Source of the DNA: Thermococcus sp. M36
GTDB lineage: Archaea; Methanobacteriota_B; Thermococci; Thermococcales; Thermococcaceae
Length of the DNA: 64,000 bases
Direction: 5' to 3'
Assembly: GCF_012027355.1 (NCBI RefSeq)
Contig: NZ_SNUH01000001.1
Coordinates: forward strand, 930,001 to 994,000
How positions within the stretch are numbered: position 1 is the stretch's first letter; the number at the start of each line of letters is the position of its first letter. Under the pieces are notes generated by a model that worked only from the letters and a program-made list of their open reading frames with translations, made no database searches and was not told where the DNA came from. Position numbers and translations under genes: made by a program. Below, one piece after another: positions 1 through 8,001 of this stretch.

Positions 1-2
1 TT

Positions 3-1007
3 GAGGGAATTAATGTTTATAGGGTAGCTCTCAAGTCAAGATACGCTTCGTTTGTGGATTTTCTTTTAAAATTGCCCTTGTTTTACTTCAGGGCTTTTAA
101 ATACATTGTAAACAATCGAGAGGGAATTTATGCCATCCATGCAAACGATTTTGATACGGCACCTTTAGCTTTCTTTTTATCTCGGCTTCTTGAGGCGAAA
201 TTTATTTATGATGTTCATGATTTGTATTATACTCGCATTTCTCTGCTTGAAGAACGGGAAAAGGATACTCCCTTGAGAAAAATCCTCCGGAGGGCGGAGA
301 TTCTTTTTGCCAAGTTGTCTGATTCGGTGATAACGGTAAGTAAGTCTGTGGGGGGAAGGCATGGGGGGATTAAAGAGTTCTTCGTAAGGAACGGTGTCAT
401 GCCAGACAAGATATACGTGGTATGGAACACTCCTGATCTAAGGTTTTTCCCTCGATTAAAGCGAGAGAAACATAAGGGAATCGTTGTGGGATATATTGGA
501 ACCATACGAAGTATCTCCAACTTTGTTCCCCTTTTTGAAGTTGCCAGAAAAAATAGGGCACTAAAACTACTTTTCGTTGGGGGTGGTGCCTCTAAAGACA
601 AGATTCGGGAATTGTTATCCACACAATATCCAGATATACGTGTTGAATTCACTGGAGATGTCCCGTACGAAAAAGTCCCAGAGTATTACTCTCTCTGTGA
701 TGTAATCTACTCTGTTTATCCCATGACTGCCAATATTAAGATGTCGTTGGCTGTCAAAATGTTTGAAAGTATAGTGGTTGGAGTTCCTGTGATAGTTAAT
801 AAGGATACATTGATGGAGGACTTTGTTAATATCTACAGATGCGGGATGGCAGTTGATATTAGGAGTAGTGATATTGAGGAGGCTCTTGAGAATATTCCAA
901 AAATAAAACCTCCCATGGAATTAAGGGACAAGTGGAAATGGGATAGGAATAAAAAAGCTATCGAGAAAGCGTATCGTTTAGATTCTAAAGAGGTTAACTT
1001 TTATTAA
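3..1007 (+). CDS. Glycosyltransferase, GT-B fold group 1 type, 5'-truncated by the window edge
   Basis: The frame is open from the first bases (reading EGINVYRVALKSRY before the GTG at 54), so the gene starts outside the window and the GTG is internal. The visible part has a donor-domain layout typical of group 1 glycosyltransferases: a central VVGYIGTIR strand, a FVGGG loop, a YYSLCDVIYSVYP segment and KMFESIVVGVPVIV, which corresponds to the E-rich nucleotide-sugar loop. It probably transfers a sugar in surface polysaccharide or N-glycan assembly. The low-GC sequence and the downstream polysaccharide genes agree with that. The sugar specificity cannot be read. Confidence 0.8.
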   Translation, partial: EGINVYRVALKSRYASFVDFLLKLPLFYFRAFKYIVNNREGIYAIHANDFDTAPLAFFLSRLLEAKFIYDVHDLYYTRISLLEEREKDTPLRKILRRAEILFAKLSDSVITVSKSVGGRHGGIKEFFVRNGVMPDKIYVVWNTPDLRFFPRLKREKHKGIVVGYIGTIRSISNFVPLFEVARKNRALKLLFVGGGASKDKIRELLSTQYPDIRVEFTGDVPYEKVPEYYSLCDVIYSVYPMTANIKMSLAVKMFESIVVGVPVIVNKDTLMEDFVNIYRCGMAVDIRSSDIEEALENIPKIKPPMELRDKWKWDRNKKAIEKAYRLDSKEVNFY

Positions 1008-1359
1008 GGCTGGCTATGTACCTTTTGTTCGAAGGTGGGGGAGAAACTATGTAAAAATTTTAGTACTCGCTAATTCATAATATCTGGATGGAGATAACTT
1101 TCATGGATTCGGATTTTTACCTTTCAACTGAATACTTTGGGAAAAAGTTTGGAGATACTTTTTGGGACGGTTTTGAAGATTATTGAACGTAAATTGCTTG
1201 GATCTGATTGAGCAGTGCTTATTTCATATATTCGAGCTTGAAAAAGAAAGTCTGAGCACTTCATTTAAATGATTCAATAGAAATCCTAGCGAATAGTAAT
1301 GGTACAAAAAGATAAACTTAAGTAAGGATTCCCTTCAAAATAATACTTGGTGAATATTC
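1008..1359 (+). other. Gene-poor AT-rich stretch with a short orphan reading frame
   Basis: About 350 bases separate the two glycosyltransferases. The only coding-like piece is a 27-codon frame at 1103-1186 beginning MDSDFYLSTEYFGKKFGD, which stops without a recognisable domain and may be debris of a lost gene. An AAACTTAAG element near 1314-1322 and GGTGA at 1349-1353 serve as likely TATA box and ribosome binding site for the gene starting at 1360. Confidence 0.4.
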
Positions 1360-2472
1360 ATGTCCAAAAATCAGAGGATAAAAATATGCATGTGGGGTAC
1401 AAAAGGTCCCTTTTTTGACACTCATATAAAACTCCTTAGTTCATTTGAGGAGTTTACTCTTATTTCAATTGGCTCATGGTGTCCTAAAGATTTGTATGAC
1501 TCCATTGCATTTAATAAGTATGATTCTCTTCTGAAGGGGCTAATCGAGATTTTTAAAAGACCTTTCCGAGTTATAGCATTTTTTTTAAAATTGGATAAAT
1601 GGTGTGATGTTCATATTATCCATTACATGAACGTATGGTATCTTTTGGCATTGTTAGTATTGCCCCTTAAAAAACCAGTTATATATATTCCCTACGGAAC
1701 TGATTGGAGAGGCCGAGGAAAAAATATAAATTATCTTTTCAAATTAATGTTTAGGTACGTTATGCAACGAAAGATATCTTTAATAGTATTTGAATTTCAT
1801 TTTAATTTGAAAAGATTTTTGGAAATGTGGGACATTAAGAATGACCAAAAATTTGTTTTATCGGTTATATTCCCTATCAGATCCCCATTTTACATGAATG
1901 CCCACAGTATTCGAAAAAGTCCAGATTACTTTTTAGTGTTCTCTCCAAGAGCAATGCACCCCTTCTACAACCATCACTTTCTCGTAGAGATTATAAGCAG
2001 GTCTAAATTTAAGAAGCAAATTATTTTGTTATTTATCAACCATTCCAAGATTAAAGATAAATACCTTAAGGATATCATTTCTAGAACAAAACAGGAAGGC
2101 ATTAAGGTTTCGCTTATAAATAGATTGTTGTCTGCAGATGAAATGGCAAGACTTTTCTTGATCTCTGATTTTAATGTTAATATCCCATTCGATGATCAAT
2201 TTGGCATGTCCATAATGGAGGGCGCGTTGCTTTGTAGTGTCCCTGTGCTTAATAAGCATATTAGATCTTATCGTGAATTGATGGGGCAGAAAAATGCTAT
2301 ATTTATTGATCCATACTCTATCAAAAAAGCTTCAAGAACAATTGACAACGCAATAGTTAACAAAAAATTGCACAAAAAAATGTGTAGAATTAACAGAAAA
2401 ATTTTTAGAAATCGTAGTGAATCACATGTATTGAATAATTTGACCGAGATAATATTTAGAGTATTAGAGTAA
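1360..2472 (+). CDS. Glycosyltransferase-like protein, GT-B type
   Basis: A 370-residue protein with an N-terminal acceptor domain (KICMWGTKGPFFDTHIKLL) and a C-terminal donor domain with a SADEMARLFLISDFNVNIP segment followed by FGMSIMEGALLCSVPVLN, the position of the nucleotide-sugar binding E in group 1 enzymes. It probably adds a sugar to a lipid-linked glycan at the cytoplasmic face. The ATG at 1360 is preceded by GGTGA six bases upstream. Base composition is strongly AT-rich compared with the housekeeping genes further right, which is usual for polysaccharide islands exchanged between strains. Substrate unknown. Confidence 0.7.
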   Translation: MSKNQRIKICMWGTKGPFFDTHIKLLSSFEEFTLISIGSWCPKDLYDSIAFNKYDSLLKGLIEIFKRPFRVIAFFLKLDKWCDVHIIHYMNVWYLLALLVLPLKKPVIYIPYGTDWRGRGKNINYLFKLMFRYVMQRKISLIVFEFHFNLKRFLEMWDIKNDQKFVLSVIFPIRSPFYMNAHSIRKSPDYFLVFSPRAMHPFYNHHFLVEIISRSKFKKQIILLFINHSKIKDKYLKDIISRTKQEGIKVSLINRLLSADEMARLFLISDFNVNIPFDDQFGMSIMEGALLCSVPVLNKHIRSYRELMGQKNAIFIDPYSIKKASRTIDNAIVNKKLHKKMCRINRKIFRNRSESHVLNNLTEIIFRVLE

Positions 2473-2487
2473 TTGAAAGGTGATTTT

Positions 2488-2922
2488 ATGTCCCGATTTA
2501 AAGAGTGGATCCCCCCAAAAATTGAACATGGCACGTTAACAAAATGGAATTGGATGGTGCAGTATCCTGAAGGCCTTAAGTTGGGAAAATATACCGACAT
2601 TGGAGCATTTACGTACATAAATGCAAAATATGGGGTGATTATAGAGGACTATGTCCAAATTGGCTCACATTGTTCAATATATTCCGAATCTACAATAGAC
2701 GGCAAAAAAGGAAAAGTTGTGATTAAAAGGAACGCCAGAATTGGAAGTCATAGTGTAATAATGCCTGGGGTAACAATAGGAGAAAACTCAATTATCGGGG
2801 CATTTAGTTTTGTTAACAAGGACATACCAGACAACGTTATAGCTTTCGGTGTTCCTGCAAAGGTTTTCCGAAAGTTGACAGAGGAGGAAATCAAGAAATT
2901 AATGGAGGAGATTGAAGAATGA
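2488..2922 (+). CDS. Left-handed beta-helix acyltransferase (hexapeptide repeat)
   Basis: 144 residues from the ATG at 2488, which sits behind GAAAGGTGAT; the TTG at 2473 is less likely. Isoleucine-rich hexapeptide repeats (GAFTYINAKYGVIIEDYVQIGSH, IGSHSVIMPGVTIGENSIIGAF) form the beta helix of the LbetaH family. The tail IAFGVPAKVFRK is typical of sugar O- or N-acetyltransferases using acetyl-CoA. It overlaps the next gene by ATGA, an aminotransferase, so acetylation of the amino sugar made by that enzyme is the natural inference. The true acyl donor and acceptor are not visible. Confidence 0.8.
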   Translation: MSRFKEWIPPKIEHGTLTKWNWMVQYPEGLKLGKYTDIGAFTYINAKYGVIIEDYVQIGSHCSIYSESTIDGKKGKVVIKRNARIGSHSVIMPGVTIGENSIIGAFSFVNKDIPDNVIAFGVPAKVFRKLTEEEIKKLMEEIEE

Positions 2923-4064
2923 AAATTCCCCTATTTAAGATCTATTGGGATGAAAATGACATAAAAGCCGTTGAGGAAGTCATTCGCTCTGGAATGCACT
3001 GGTGCATTGGAAGGCAGGTAGAAGAATTTGAGAAAAGACTCTGTGACTATCTTGGGGCCAAATATTGCGTGGCTTTTAATTCTGGAGGCTCAGCACTTCA
3101 TGCAGTTATGCTCGCCCATAAGTTTAAGCCTGGCGATGAGATAATAGTCCCCTCGTTTACATTTATAGCTACTGCGTATGCCCCATTATACGTTGGAGCA
3201 AAGCCAGTTTTTGCTGACATTGAAGAGGAAACTCTTGGGTTAGATCCAGAGGATGTAAAAGAAAAGATCACATCAAAAACAAAAGCTATTCTTCCGATTC
3301 ATTATGGTGGAATGCCATGCAAGATTAGAGAACTCAGGGAGATAGCAGAAGACTACAACTTGGTATTAATTGAAGATGCTGCGGAGGCTTTTGGGGCAAA
3401 AATAAGAGAAAAATTCGTTGGAACCTTTGGTGACTCAGCAATTTTTAGCTTCTGCCAAAATAAAATCTTCACCACCAGTGAAGGTGGAGCTGTTATTACT
3501 GATAGTAAAGAGATATATGAGCGACTAAAACTTTTGGTTTCTTATGGTAGGATAACTGAAGGGGATTATTTCACTTCTGGAGCTAATAGTGATTATGTTG
3601 AAGTTGGGTATAACTGGAGACTTTCAACGATTCTAGCGGCATTGGGGCTATCTCAGCTAGAAAAAGTTGACTCTCTAATAGAAATGAGAAGAAAACATGC
3701 ACATGCTTTAACTAATGCCTTGAGAAGGACAAGTGAGATTAAGGTTTTGGAGGAGCCGAAAGACTATTTTGCCGTATATCAACTTTATACTATGAGGATT
3801 TTGAATGGGAAAGAAACAAGGGATCAACTGATGCAACATCTTATGAGAAGGGGTATTTCTACAAAGATCTACTTTGAGCCAGCCCACAGATATACTGTAT
3901 TTAAAAATCTGGGATATTCTGAAATTGAGCTTCCAGTGACTGAAAAAGTTTCCTCTCAGGTCTTGGCTTTACCGATGTATCCTCACATGACGACCGAGGA
4001 GGTAGAATACATTGTGTCATCAATCAGGGGATTTCTAGAGGGGGATGATAGTGATGAATCCTGA
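2919..4064 (+). CDS. DegT/DnrJ/EryC1/StrS sugar aminotransferase
   Basis: 381 residues, the normal length for PLP-dependent nucleotide-sugar aminotransferases. Visible landmarks are FNSGGSALHAVMLA (phosphate binding), PSFTFIATA, IEDAAEAFGA (the D that contacts the pyridine nitrogen) and FCQNKIFTTSEGG, in which K182 should be the Schiff-base lysine. It would convert a keto sugar nucleotide to the amino sugar. The start overlaps the acyltransferase stop by four bases, and its 3' end overlaps the dehydratase gene, so the three are probably translated from one transcript. Confidence 0.9.
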   Translation: MKIPLFKIYWDENDIKAVEEVIRSGMHWCIGRQVEEFEKRLCDYLGAKYCVAFNSGGSALHAVMLAHKFKPGDEIIVPSFTFIATAYAPLYVGAKPVFADIEEETLGLDPEDVKEKITSKTKAILPIHYGGMPCKIRELREIAEDYNLVLIEDAAEAFGAKIREKFVGTFGDSAIFSFCQNKIFTTSEGGAVITDSKEIYERLKLLVSYGRITEGDYFTSGANSDYVEVGYNWRLSTILAALGLSQLEKVDSLIEMRRKHAHALTNALRRTSEIKVLEEPKDYFAVYQLYTMRILNGKETRDQLMQHLMRRGISTKIYFEPAHRYTVFKNLGYSEIELPVTEKVSSQVLALPMYPHMTTEEVEYIVSSIRGFLEGDDSDES

Positions 4065-5076
4065 CATCTTCAGAAACAAGAATATTCTTGTCACTGGAGG
4101 TACTGGAAGCATTGGTAGGGAAATCGTTAAGCAACTTCTAGAAGCAGATGTGAACAGGATTATCGTGATGAGTAGAGACGAGATAAAGCATTTTGTTATG
4201 AGAAAAGAATTACTTGATGAGCGTTTAGAATTTGTTGTTGGGGATGTCCGCGATTTTCAAAGCGCGAGTAATGTGTTCAAGCTTTATGATGTGGATATTG
4301 TATTCCATGCCGCAGCAATGAAGCACGTTGTTATTTCTGAAGAATTTCCTTTTGAAGCAGTAAAAACAAACATAATTGGTACTCAGAATCTAGTAGATTT
4401 GGCTCTTCATTATGGTGTTGAGAAGTTCGTAACAATAAGTACAGATAAGGCTGCTAATCCAACCACTGTTATGGGGGCAACCAAGTTCATTGCGGAGAGG
4501 ATAACATTAAATGCCAGCCGTTTGGCTAGTGGAAGCAACGCGTTTATGGTGGTTAGATTTGGGAATGTCGCAAACTCCAGAGGTTCAGTGATTCCAATTT
4601 TTGTGACCACCCTTTTGAAAAAAAGAACACTATTTGTATCAGATCCTGAGGTGACAAGGTTTATAATGCGTATTTCAGATGCAGTTAAACTTGTTTTTAG
4701 GGCTACAGAGCTTGGAATGGGTGGAGAGCTTTTCATATTGAAAATGCCTGCTTTTAGGTTGGGTGATCTGGTGGATGTTATGGTTGAGGATATTGCTCCC
4801 CTACTGGGCATTAATCCCAAAGACGTTAAAGTGAAGTTAATCGGTCTTTCGCCTGGTGAAAAACTCCACGAGCATCTAATAAATGAGGTGGAGAGCTATC
4901 ATGTTGAAGACTTGGGAGAAATGTATCGTATATTTCTTGAGGAGGACAAAGTACTGTCAAAACCTGACTATCTTGAATACACTTCCAAAGATGCTCCGAG
5001 GCTTTCCAAAGAGGAGCTCAGGGACATTGTCACAGAATATCTAAAGGCAAGGGTGGGTTTGTATAACACGTTTTGA
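4054..5076 (+). CDS. Nucleotide-sugar 4,6-dehydratase, CapD/FlaA1 (PseB-like) family
   Basis: A short-chain dehydrogenase-fold protein with the NAD(P) loop TGGTGSIGREIV near the N-terminus, a GDVRD adenine-contact motif, HAAAMKHV, and STDKAANPTTVMGATK. Here the usual YxxxK is MxxxK, as known for the soluble CapD/FlaA1/PseB dehydratases acting on UDP-N-acetylhexosamine. The C-terminal part carries the GLSPGEKLHE signature of that family. It probably supplies the keto sugar for the aminotransferase just upstream. The ATG at 4054 is chosen because the GGGG at 4040-4044 is well spaced; ATG 4045 is possible. Confidence 0.85.
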   Translation: MNPDIFRNKNILVTGGTGSIGREIVKQLLEADVNRIIVMSRDEIKHFVMRKELLDERLEFVVGDVRDFQSASNVFKLYDVDIVFHAAAMKHVVISEEFPFEAVKTNIIGTQNLVDLALHYGVEKFVTISTDKAANPTTVMGATKFIAERITLNASRLASGSNAFMVVRFGNVANSRGSVIPIFVTTLLKKRTLFVSDPEVTRFIMRISDAVKLVFRATELGMGGELFILKMPAFRLGDLVDVMVEDIAPLLGINPKDVKVKLIGLSPGEKLHEHLINEVESYHVEDLGEMYRIFLEEDKVLSKPDYLEYTSKDAPRLSKEELRDIVTEYLKARVGLYNTF

Positions 5077-5085
5077 TTTAGGACT

Positions 5086-5518
5086 AACTTATTCCTTGTG
5101 GGAGAACCACAAAGTGGCACGACATCGTTATATTATTACCTTAAACAACACCCTGAGATTTTTAATGAGTAAGATAAAGGAGCCAAACTATTTCTGCACG
5201 GACTTCCACAAAGAAACTCTCGAGTTTTTAGGGATGAGAAGGAACTTTTAGTTCGTTTTCCGTACTACAAAAATATGATCGGTATATCACGTTGTTCATG
5301 GGATTGGAAGGTTATAATATTGTAGGAGAAGCGTCGGTTATTTACCTATATTCCAAAGAAGCTACTAAAAATATCTACGAGTAAATAGACTTAACACAAG
5401 GCCAGTGCCTCGTAAACCTCTGCCAGAGGATCTCGGGCTCAAACTAATGAAACAATTCAAACCCGAGGTAAGAAAGTTAGCTGAATTGGTAGGATTTAGA
5501 AGTCCAGTGGGGATATGA
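5086..5518 (+). pseudogene. Decayed P-loop sulfotransferase
   Basis: Pieces of one protein family lie in successive frames. FLVGEPQSGTTSLYYYLKQ with PEIFNE runs from 5092 to a stop at 5170, matching the PAPS-binding 5' loop of sulfotransferases. MSKIKEPNYFCTDFHKE continues in another frame from 5165. GLEGYNIVGEASVIYLYSK, with ATKNIYE after it, follows near 5300. FKPEVRKLAELVGF and a stop close at 5518. The middle of the protein (3'-phosphate loop) is missing. The gene is dead through at least one frameshift, stops and an internal deletion. It probably once sulfated the surface polysaccharide made by the neighbours. Confidence 0.8.
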
Positions 5519-5548
5519 GAACGTATAAGCTCTAACGTAGTTTAGGAA

Positions 5549-6781
5549 CTAGTGGGAGTTCATTAGTAAAAATCCATTAACTAAACTCCCAACTCCCTGA
5601 CTTACTACCGTCGCCACCGCTGCACCGACTGCGCCATAGTGCAGAATTAGGAAATAGTTCAGAACCACGTTCAGAATGGCGGTGAAGCCAGTTATCTTCG
5701 TGAATGTCAGCTCCTTTCCGGTGGCGTTCAGAAAGCTGCCAAATAGTGAGTTGAGAAACATGAATGGCAACGCAAAGGATAGGATTTTAAGAACTGGGAT
5801 ACTGGAGGCGAATTTTTCCCCAAATACCAATAGTACCCCATATTCAGCGAGAAAGTAGTATCCAATGGCTCCAACAATTCCCACGAGACCCAGCATCTGG
5901 AAACTTTTTCTGAAGAGGATTTCCAGAGTTTTTTTGTCATCTTTCCACAGCCGTGCCATAGATGGCAACGTGGTAGGTACCACCACATTTGGAACTAGCA
6001 TAGCAACCTGGATCCACATGTATGCAGCTCTGTAAATTCCCGTTTCATAATCATCCCTTAGCAGGCTCAGCATGACCATGTCTGTGCGGTAATAGATCAG
6101 CGTAAAAAGACCGATGAGCCAGAACGGATAGGATTTTTTAAGTAGTTCCCTCCATGTCGCTGGTTTGAATTTTACTTTAATTTCTCCTGTGAATATAGTT
6201 CCCCATCTTATTCTAAGTATTTCCCTGATGGCATAACCACCAAGGAGAGTGACGACAAACAATGACAATGATGGATGCAGATAAAGGACAGTACCCCCAA
6301 TAAAAAATGCCCAAAGTCTTTCTACGATCCTTGCAATTGCCTCATACTTCGTGACTTCGTGGGCATACATAACTCTGACAAAAATCAGAGAGATCCACGT
6401 CAGCATCGCCTCGGCTCCAGCCAGGATTATCAGGAGCTTCATCCATTCCGGCTTCGGGAGGAAAACAGTGAGCCCGACGATTATAAGGAAATTGATCACT
6501 GCCAGAACTATCTTGAAGCCGAGGACATCGGGGAGGAGTTCATCCAGCCGGTTCCTATCTCTTGCAACTTCTCTCATAAAATAATACCCGACACCCAAAT
6601 CGGAGAATATCCCCAAGAGACCGACGTAGTAGAATATAAACGAGTACTGTCCAAGGCCCTCCGGTCCAAGGGTTCTGCTCAGGAGGACTATTATACCGTA
6701 CGCCAGTATCTTTGAAACTACCTCTGCCCCGAACAGCCAGCCCGCGTTTTTGATGAGTCTCAGCTTCAGGCTCTCCCCCAT
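5549..6781 (-). CDS. Oligosaccharide flippase, Wzx/RfbX-like (MOP superfamily)
   Basis: About 410 residues of mostly membrane segments, opening with GWLFGAEVVSKILAYGIIVL and SRTLGPEGLGQYSFIF, the N-terminal signature of polysaccharide export flippases. It would move lipid-linked oligosaccharide across the membrane for the glycans made by the genes on the left. The ATG at 6781 (MGES) and GTG at 6787 are both possible. The protein ends soon after GAVGAAVATVVSQG, where many relatives carry one or two further helices, so a 3' truncation at the edge of the rearranged region is possible. It converges on the sulfotransferase remnant. Confidence 0.85.
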   Translation of the reverse strand: MGESLKLRLIKNAGWLFGAEVVSKILAYGIIVLLSRTLGPEGLGQYSFIFYYVGLLGIFSDLGVGYYFMREVARDRNRLDELLPDVLGFKIVLAVINFLIIVGLTVFLPKPEWMKLLIILAGAEAMLTWISLIFVRVMYAHEVTKYEAIARIVERLWAFFIGGTVLYLHPSLSLFVVTLLGGYAIREILRIRWGTIFTGEIKVKFKPATWRELLKKSYPFWLIGLFTLIYYRTDMVMLSLLRDDYETGIYRAAYMWIQVAMLVPNVVVPTTLPSMARLWKDDKKTLEILFRKSFQMLGLVGIVGAIGYYFLAEYGVLLVFGEKFASSIPVLKILSFALPFMFLNSLFGSFLNATGKELTFTKITGFTAILNVVLNYFLILHYGAVGAAVATVVSQGVGSLVNGFLLMNSH

Positions 6782-6862
6782 ACGCACCCAACTTAAAACC
6801 GTGTATGGGTTGATAAGGATTGCCCTACGGCAACCGTTTTAAGCCCCTCATCCAACTCTCAC

Positions 6863-6923
6863 TCGCGATGATGAGTGATGGGCGAACCGACCGGTGAGGA
6901 GGGAAAGGTGATCGCTGAGCAAC
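6863..6923 (+). ncRNA. C/D box guide sRNA (first of a tandem pair)
   Basis: Box C ATGATGA at 6868-6874, a 12-base guide GTGATGGGCGAA, a degenerate D' box CCGA at 6887-6890, C' GTGAGGA at 6894-6900, then a 14-base spacer and D box CTGA at 6915-6918. Order and spacing are those of archaeal C/D box 2'-O-methylation guides bound by L7Ae, Nop5 and fibrillarin. A TTTTAAG element at 6837-6843 lies at TATA-box distance. I could not assign targets with confidence. The weak D' box lowers certainty slightly. Confidence 0.75.
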
Positions 6924-6950
6924 CCTTTTAAGGCCCATCCCCAACCTTTT

Positions 6951-7010
6951 CTGGGATGATGACTTCAGCCTTGCCTGAGGCTCGTGATGATGGAGTGACG
7001 GACTGACCGC
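6951..7010 (+). ncRNA. C/D box guide sRNA with two 16S rRNA guides
   Basis: Box C ATGATGA at 6956-6962, guide CTTCAGCCTTGC, D' CTGA at 6975-6978, spacer GGCTC, C' GTGATGA at 6984-6990, guide TGGAGTGACGGA, D CTGA at 7003-7006. Both guides are exactly 12 bases. The D' guide is complementary to GCAAGGCTGAA, and the D guide (11 of 12) to CCGTCACTCCA, both recalled from archaeal 16S rRNA. By the box-plus-five rule the methylated bases would be near E. coli G902 and U1406. A TTTTAAG element at 6927-6933 is a likely TATA box. Confidence 0.88.
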
Positions 7011-7035
7011 TCCGCTTATTTTTATGCCCATTGAA

Positions 7036-7125
7036 TTAGATTAGCCTAATAAAATTGGAAAACCTAATAAAGTTAAATATCCGAACAGGAGGCGGTAAGG
7101 TTTAAGTATTATGTGCATATGCACA
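7036..7125 (+). promoter_or_regulatory. Promoter and two candidate operators of the cation-efflux gene
   Basis: TTAGATTAGCCTAAT at 7036-7050 resembles DtxR/MDR1-type metal-repressor sites (TTAGGTTAGCCTAA type), and AACCTAATAA at 7061-7070 gives a partial second copy. GGTTTAAGTA around 7099-7108 is a plausible TATA box. A perfect 14-base palindrome TGTGCATATGCACA at 7112-7125 falls where transcription should start, so a bound protein would block initiation. Metal-responsive control of the efflux gene is an inference from position and family. Confidence 0.55.
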
Positions 7126-7140
7126 GAATTGGGTGATACC

Positions 7141-8001
7141 ATGGAGGAAGTTTACAGGCCTATCTGGGTCAGCATAGTCGGGAACGTGGTGCTCTCGCTC
7201 ATCAAGGTTATCGTGGGCTTTATGTACTCCAGTATAGCCCTCATATCCGACGGAGTCCACTCCCTGAGCGACGTCATAACAAGCGTCATAGGCTACGCCG
7301 GGATACGGATATCATCCAAACCGCCGGACAGGAGCCACCCCTTTGGCCACTCCCGTTTCGAGCCTCTGGTGGCGTTCTTAATCGGCGAGGCGCTCCTCAT
7401 AGTTGCCTACGAGATAGGAAGGGACGCCCTCTACCGTATCCTCCACGGGGGTACTATCCAGGTCAACTCCATAATGCTGGGCGTCACGGTTCTGTCCATC
7501 CTCTCCAAGGAGGTCATGTTCCAGTACTCCGTCCACGTCGGAAAAAAGCTCAACAGCCAGATACTCATAGCGGACGCCTACCACCACAGGAGCGACGCGC
7601 TGAGCAGTGTGGCCGTTCTCGTGGGGCTTGTCGCCCAGAGGTTTGGGTTTGGTTACGGCGACTCCTTGGCGGGCCTTGTTGTGGCCCTATTTCTTGTGAA
7701 GGTCTCCTTTGATATAATCCTGAGGAACCTCGGCTACCTAACCGGCCAGGCCCCACCCTTTGAGGTGTGTGAGAAGATAAAGAAGACCGCCTTGGACGTC
7801 CCCAACGTCCTCGGCGTCCACGACCTGAGGGCCCACTACGTCGGGAACAGGCTTCACGTGGAGCTCCACATCGAGGTTCCACCGGAACTCAATCTGAAAG
7901 AGGCCCATGACATCAGTGAGGAGGTGAAGAAGCGCATAGAGGGGCTGCCCGAAGTGGACGTTGCCTTTGTCCACGTGGACATAAAAGGGGTCACGGAATA
8001 G
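7141..8001 (+). CDS. Cation diffusion facilitator (CDF) family metal efflux transporter
   Basis: 286 residues from the ATG at 7141, preceded by GGGTGAT; an earlier in-frame ATG at 7111 lies inside the promoter palindrome and is rejected. Six membrane helices with the CDF metal site HxxxD in TM2 (ALISDGVHSLSDV), an HPFGHSRFE loop, and a second DAYHHRSDALSS site. The cytoplasmic C-terminal domain holds VHDLRAHYVGNRLHVELHIE, the metal-sensing fold. It would export divalent metal (Zn, Mn or Fe) in exchange for protons. It overlaps mfnA tail to tail by 11 bases. Confidence 0.9.
   Translation: MEEVYRPIWVSIVGNVVLSLIKVIVGFMYSSIALISDGVHSLSDVITSVIGYAGIRISSKPPDRSHPFGHSRFEPLVAFLIGEALLIVAYEIGRDALYRILHGGTIQVNSIMLGVTVLSILSKEVMFQYSVHVGKKLNSQILIADAYHHRSDALSSVAVLVGLVAQRFGFGYGDSLAGLVVALFLVKVSFDIILRNLGYLTGQAPPFEVCEKIKKTALDVPNVLGVHDLRAHYVGNRLHVELHIEVPPELNLKEAHDISEEVKKRIEGLPEVDVAFVHVDIKGVTE

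Noticed and set aside
6825-7031. 68-codon minus-strand frame
   Set aside because: It crosses two well-formed C/D sRNAs, which explain the sequence better.
7111-7140. Alternative start of the CDF transporter at ATG 7111
   Set aside because: It lies inside the promoter palindrome and before the ribosome binding site GGGTGAT; the family N-terminus fits ATG 7141.
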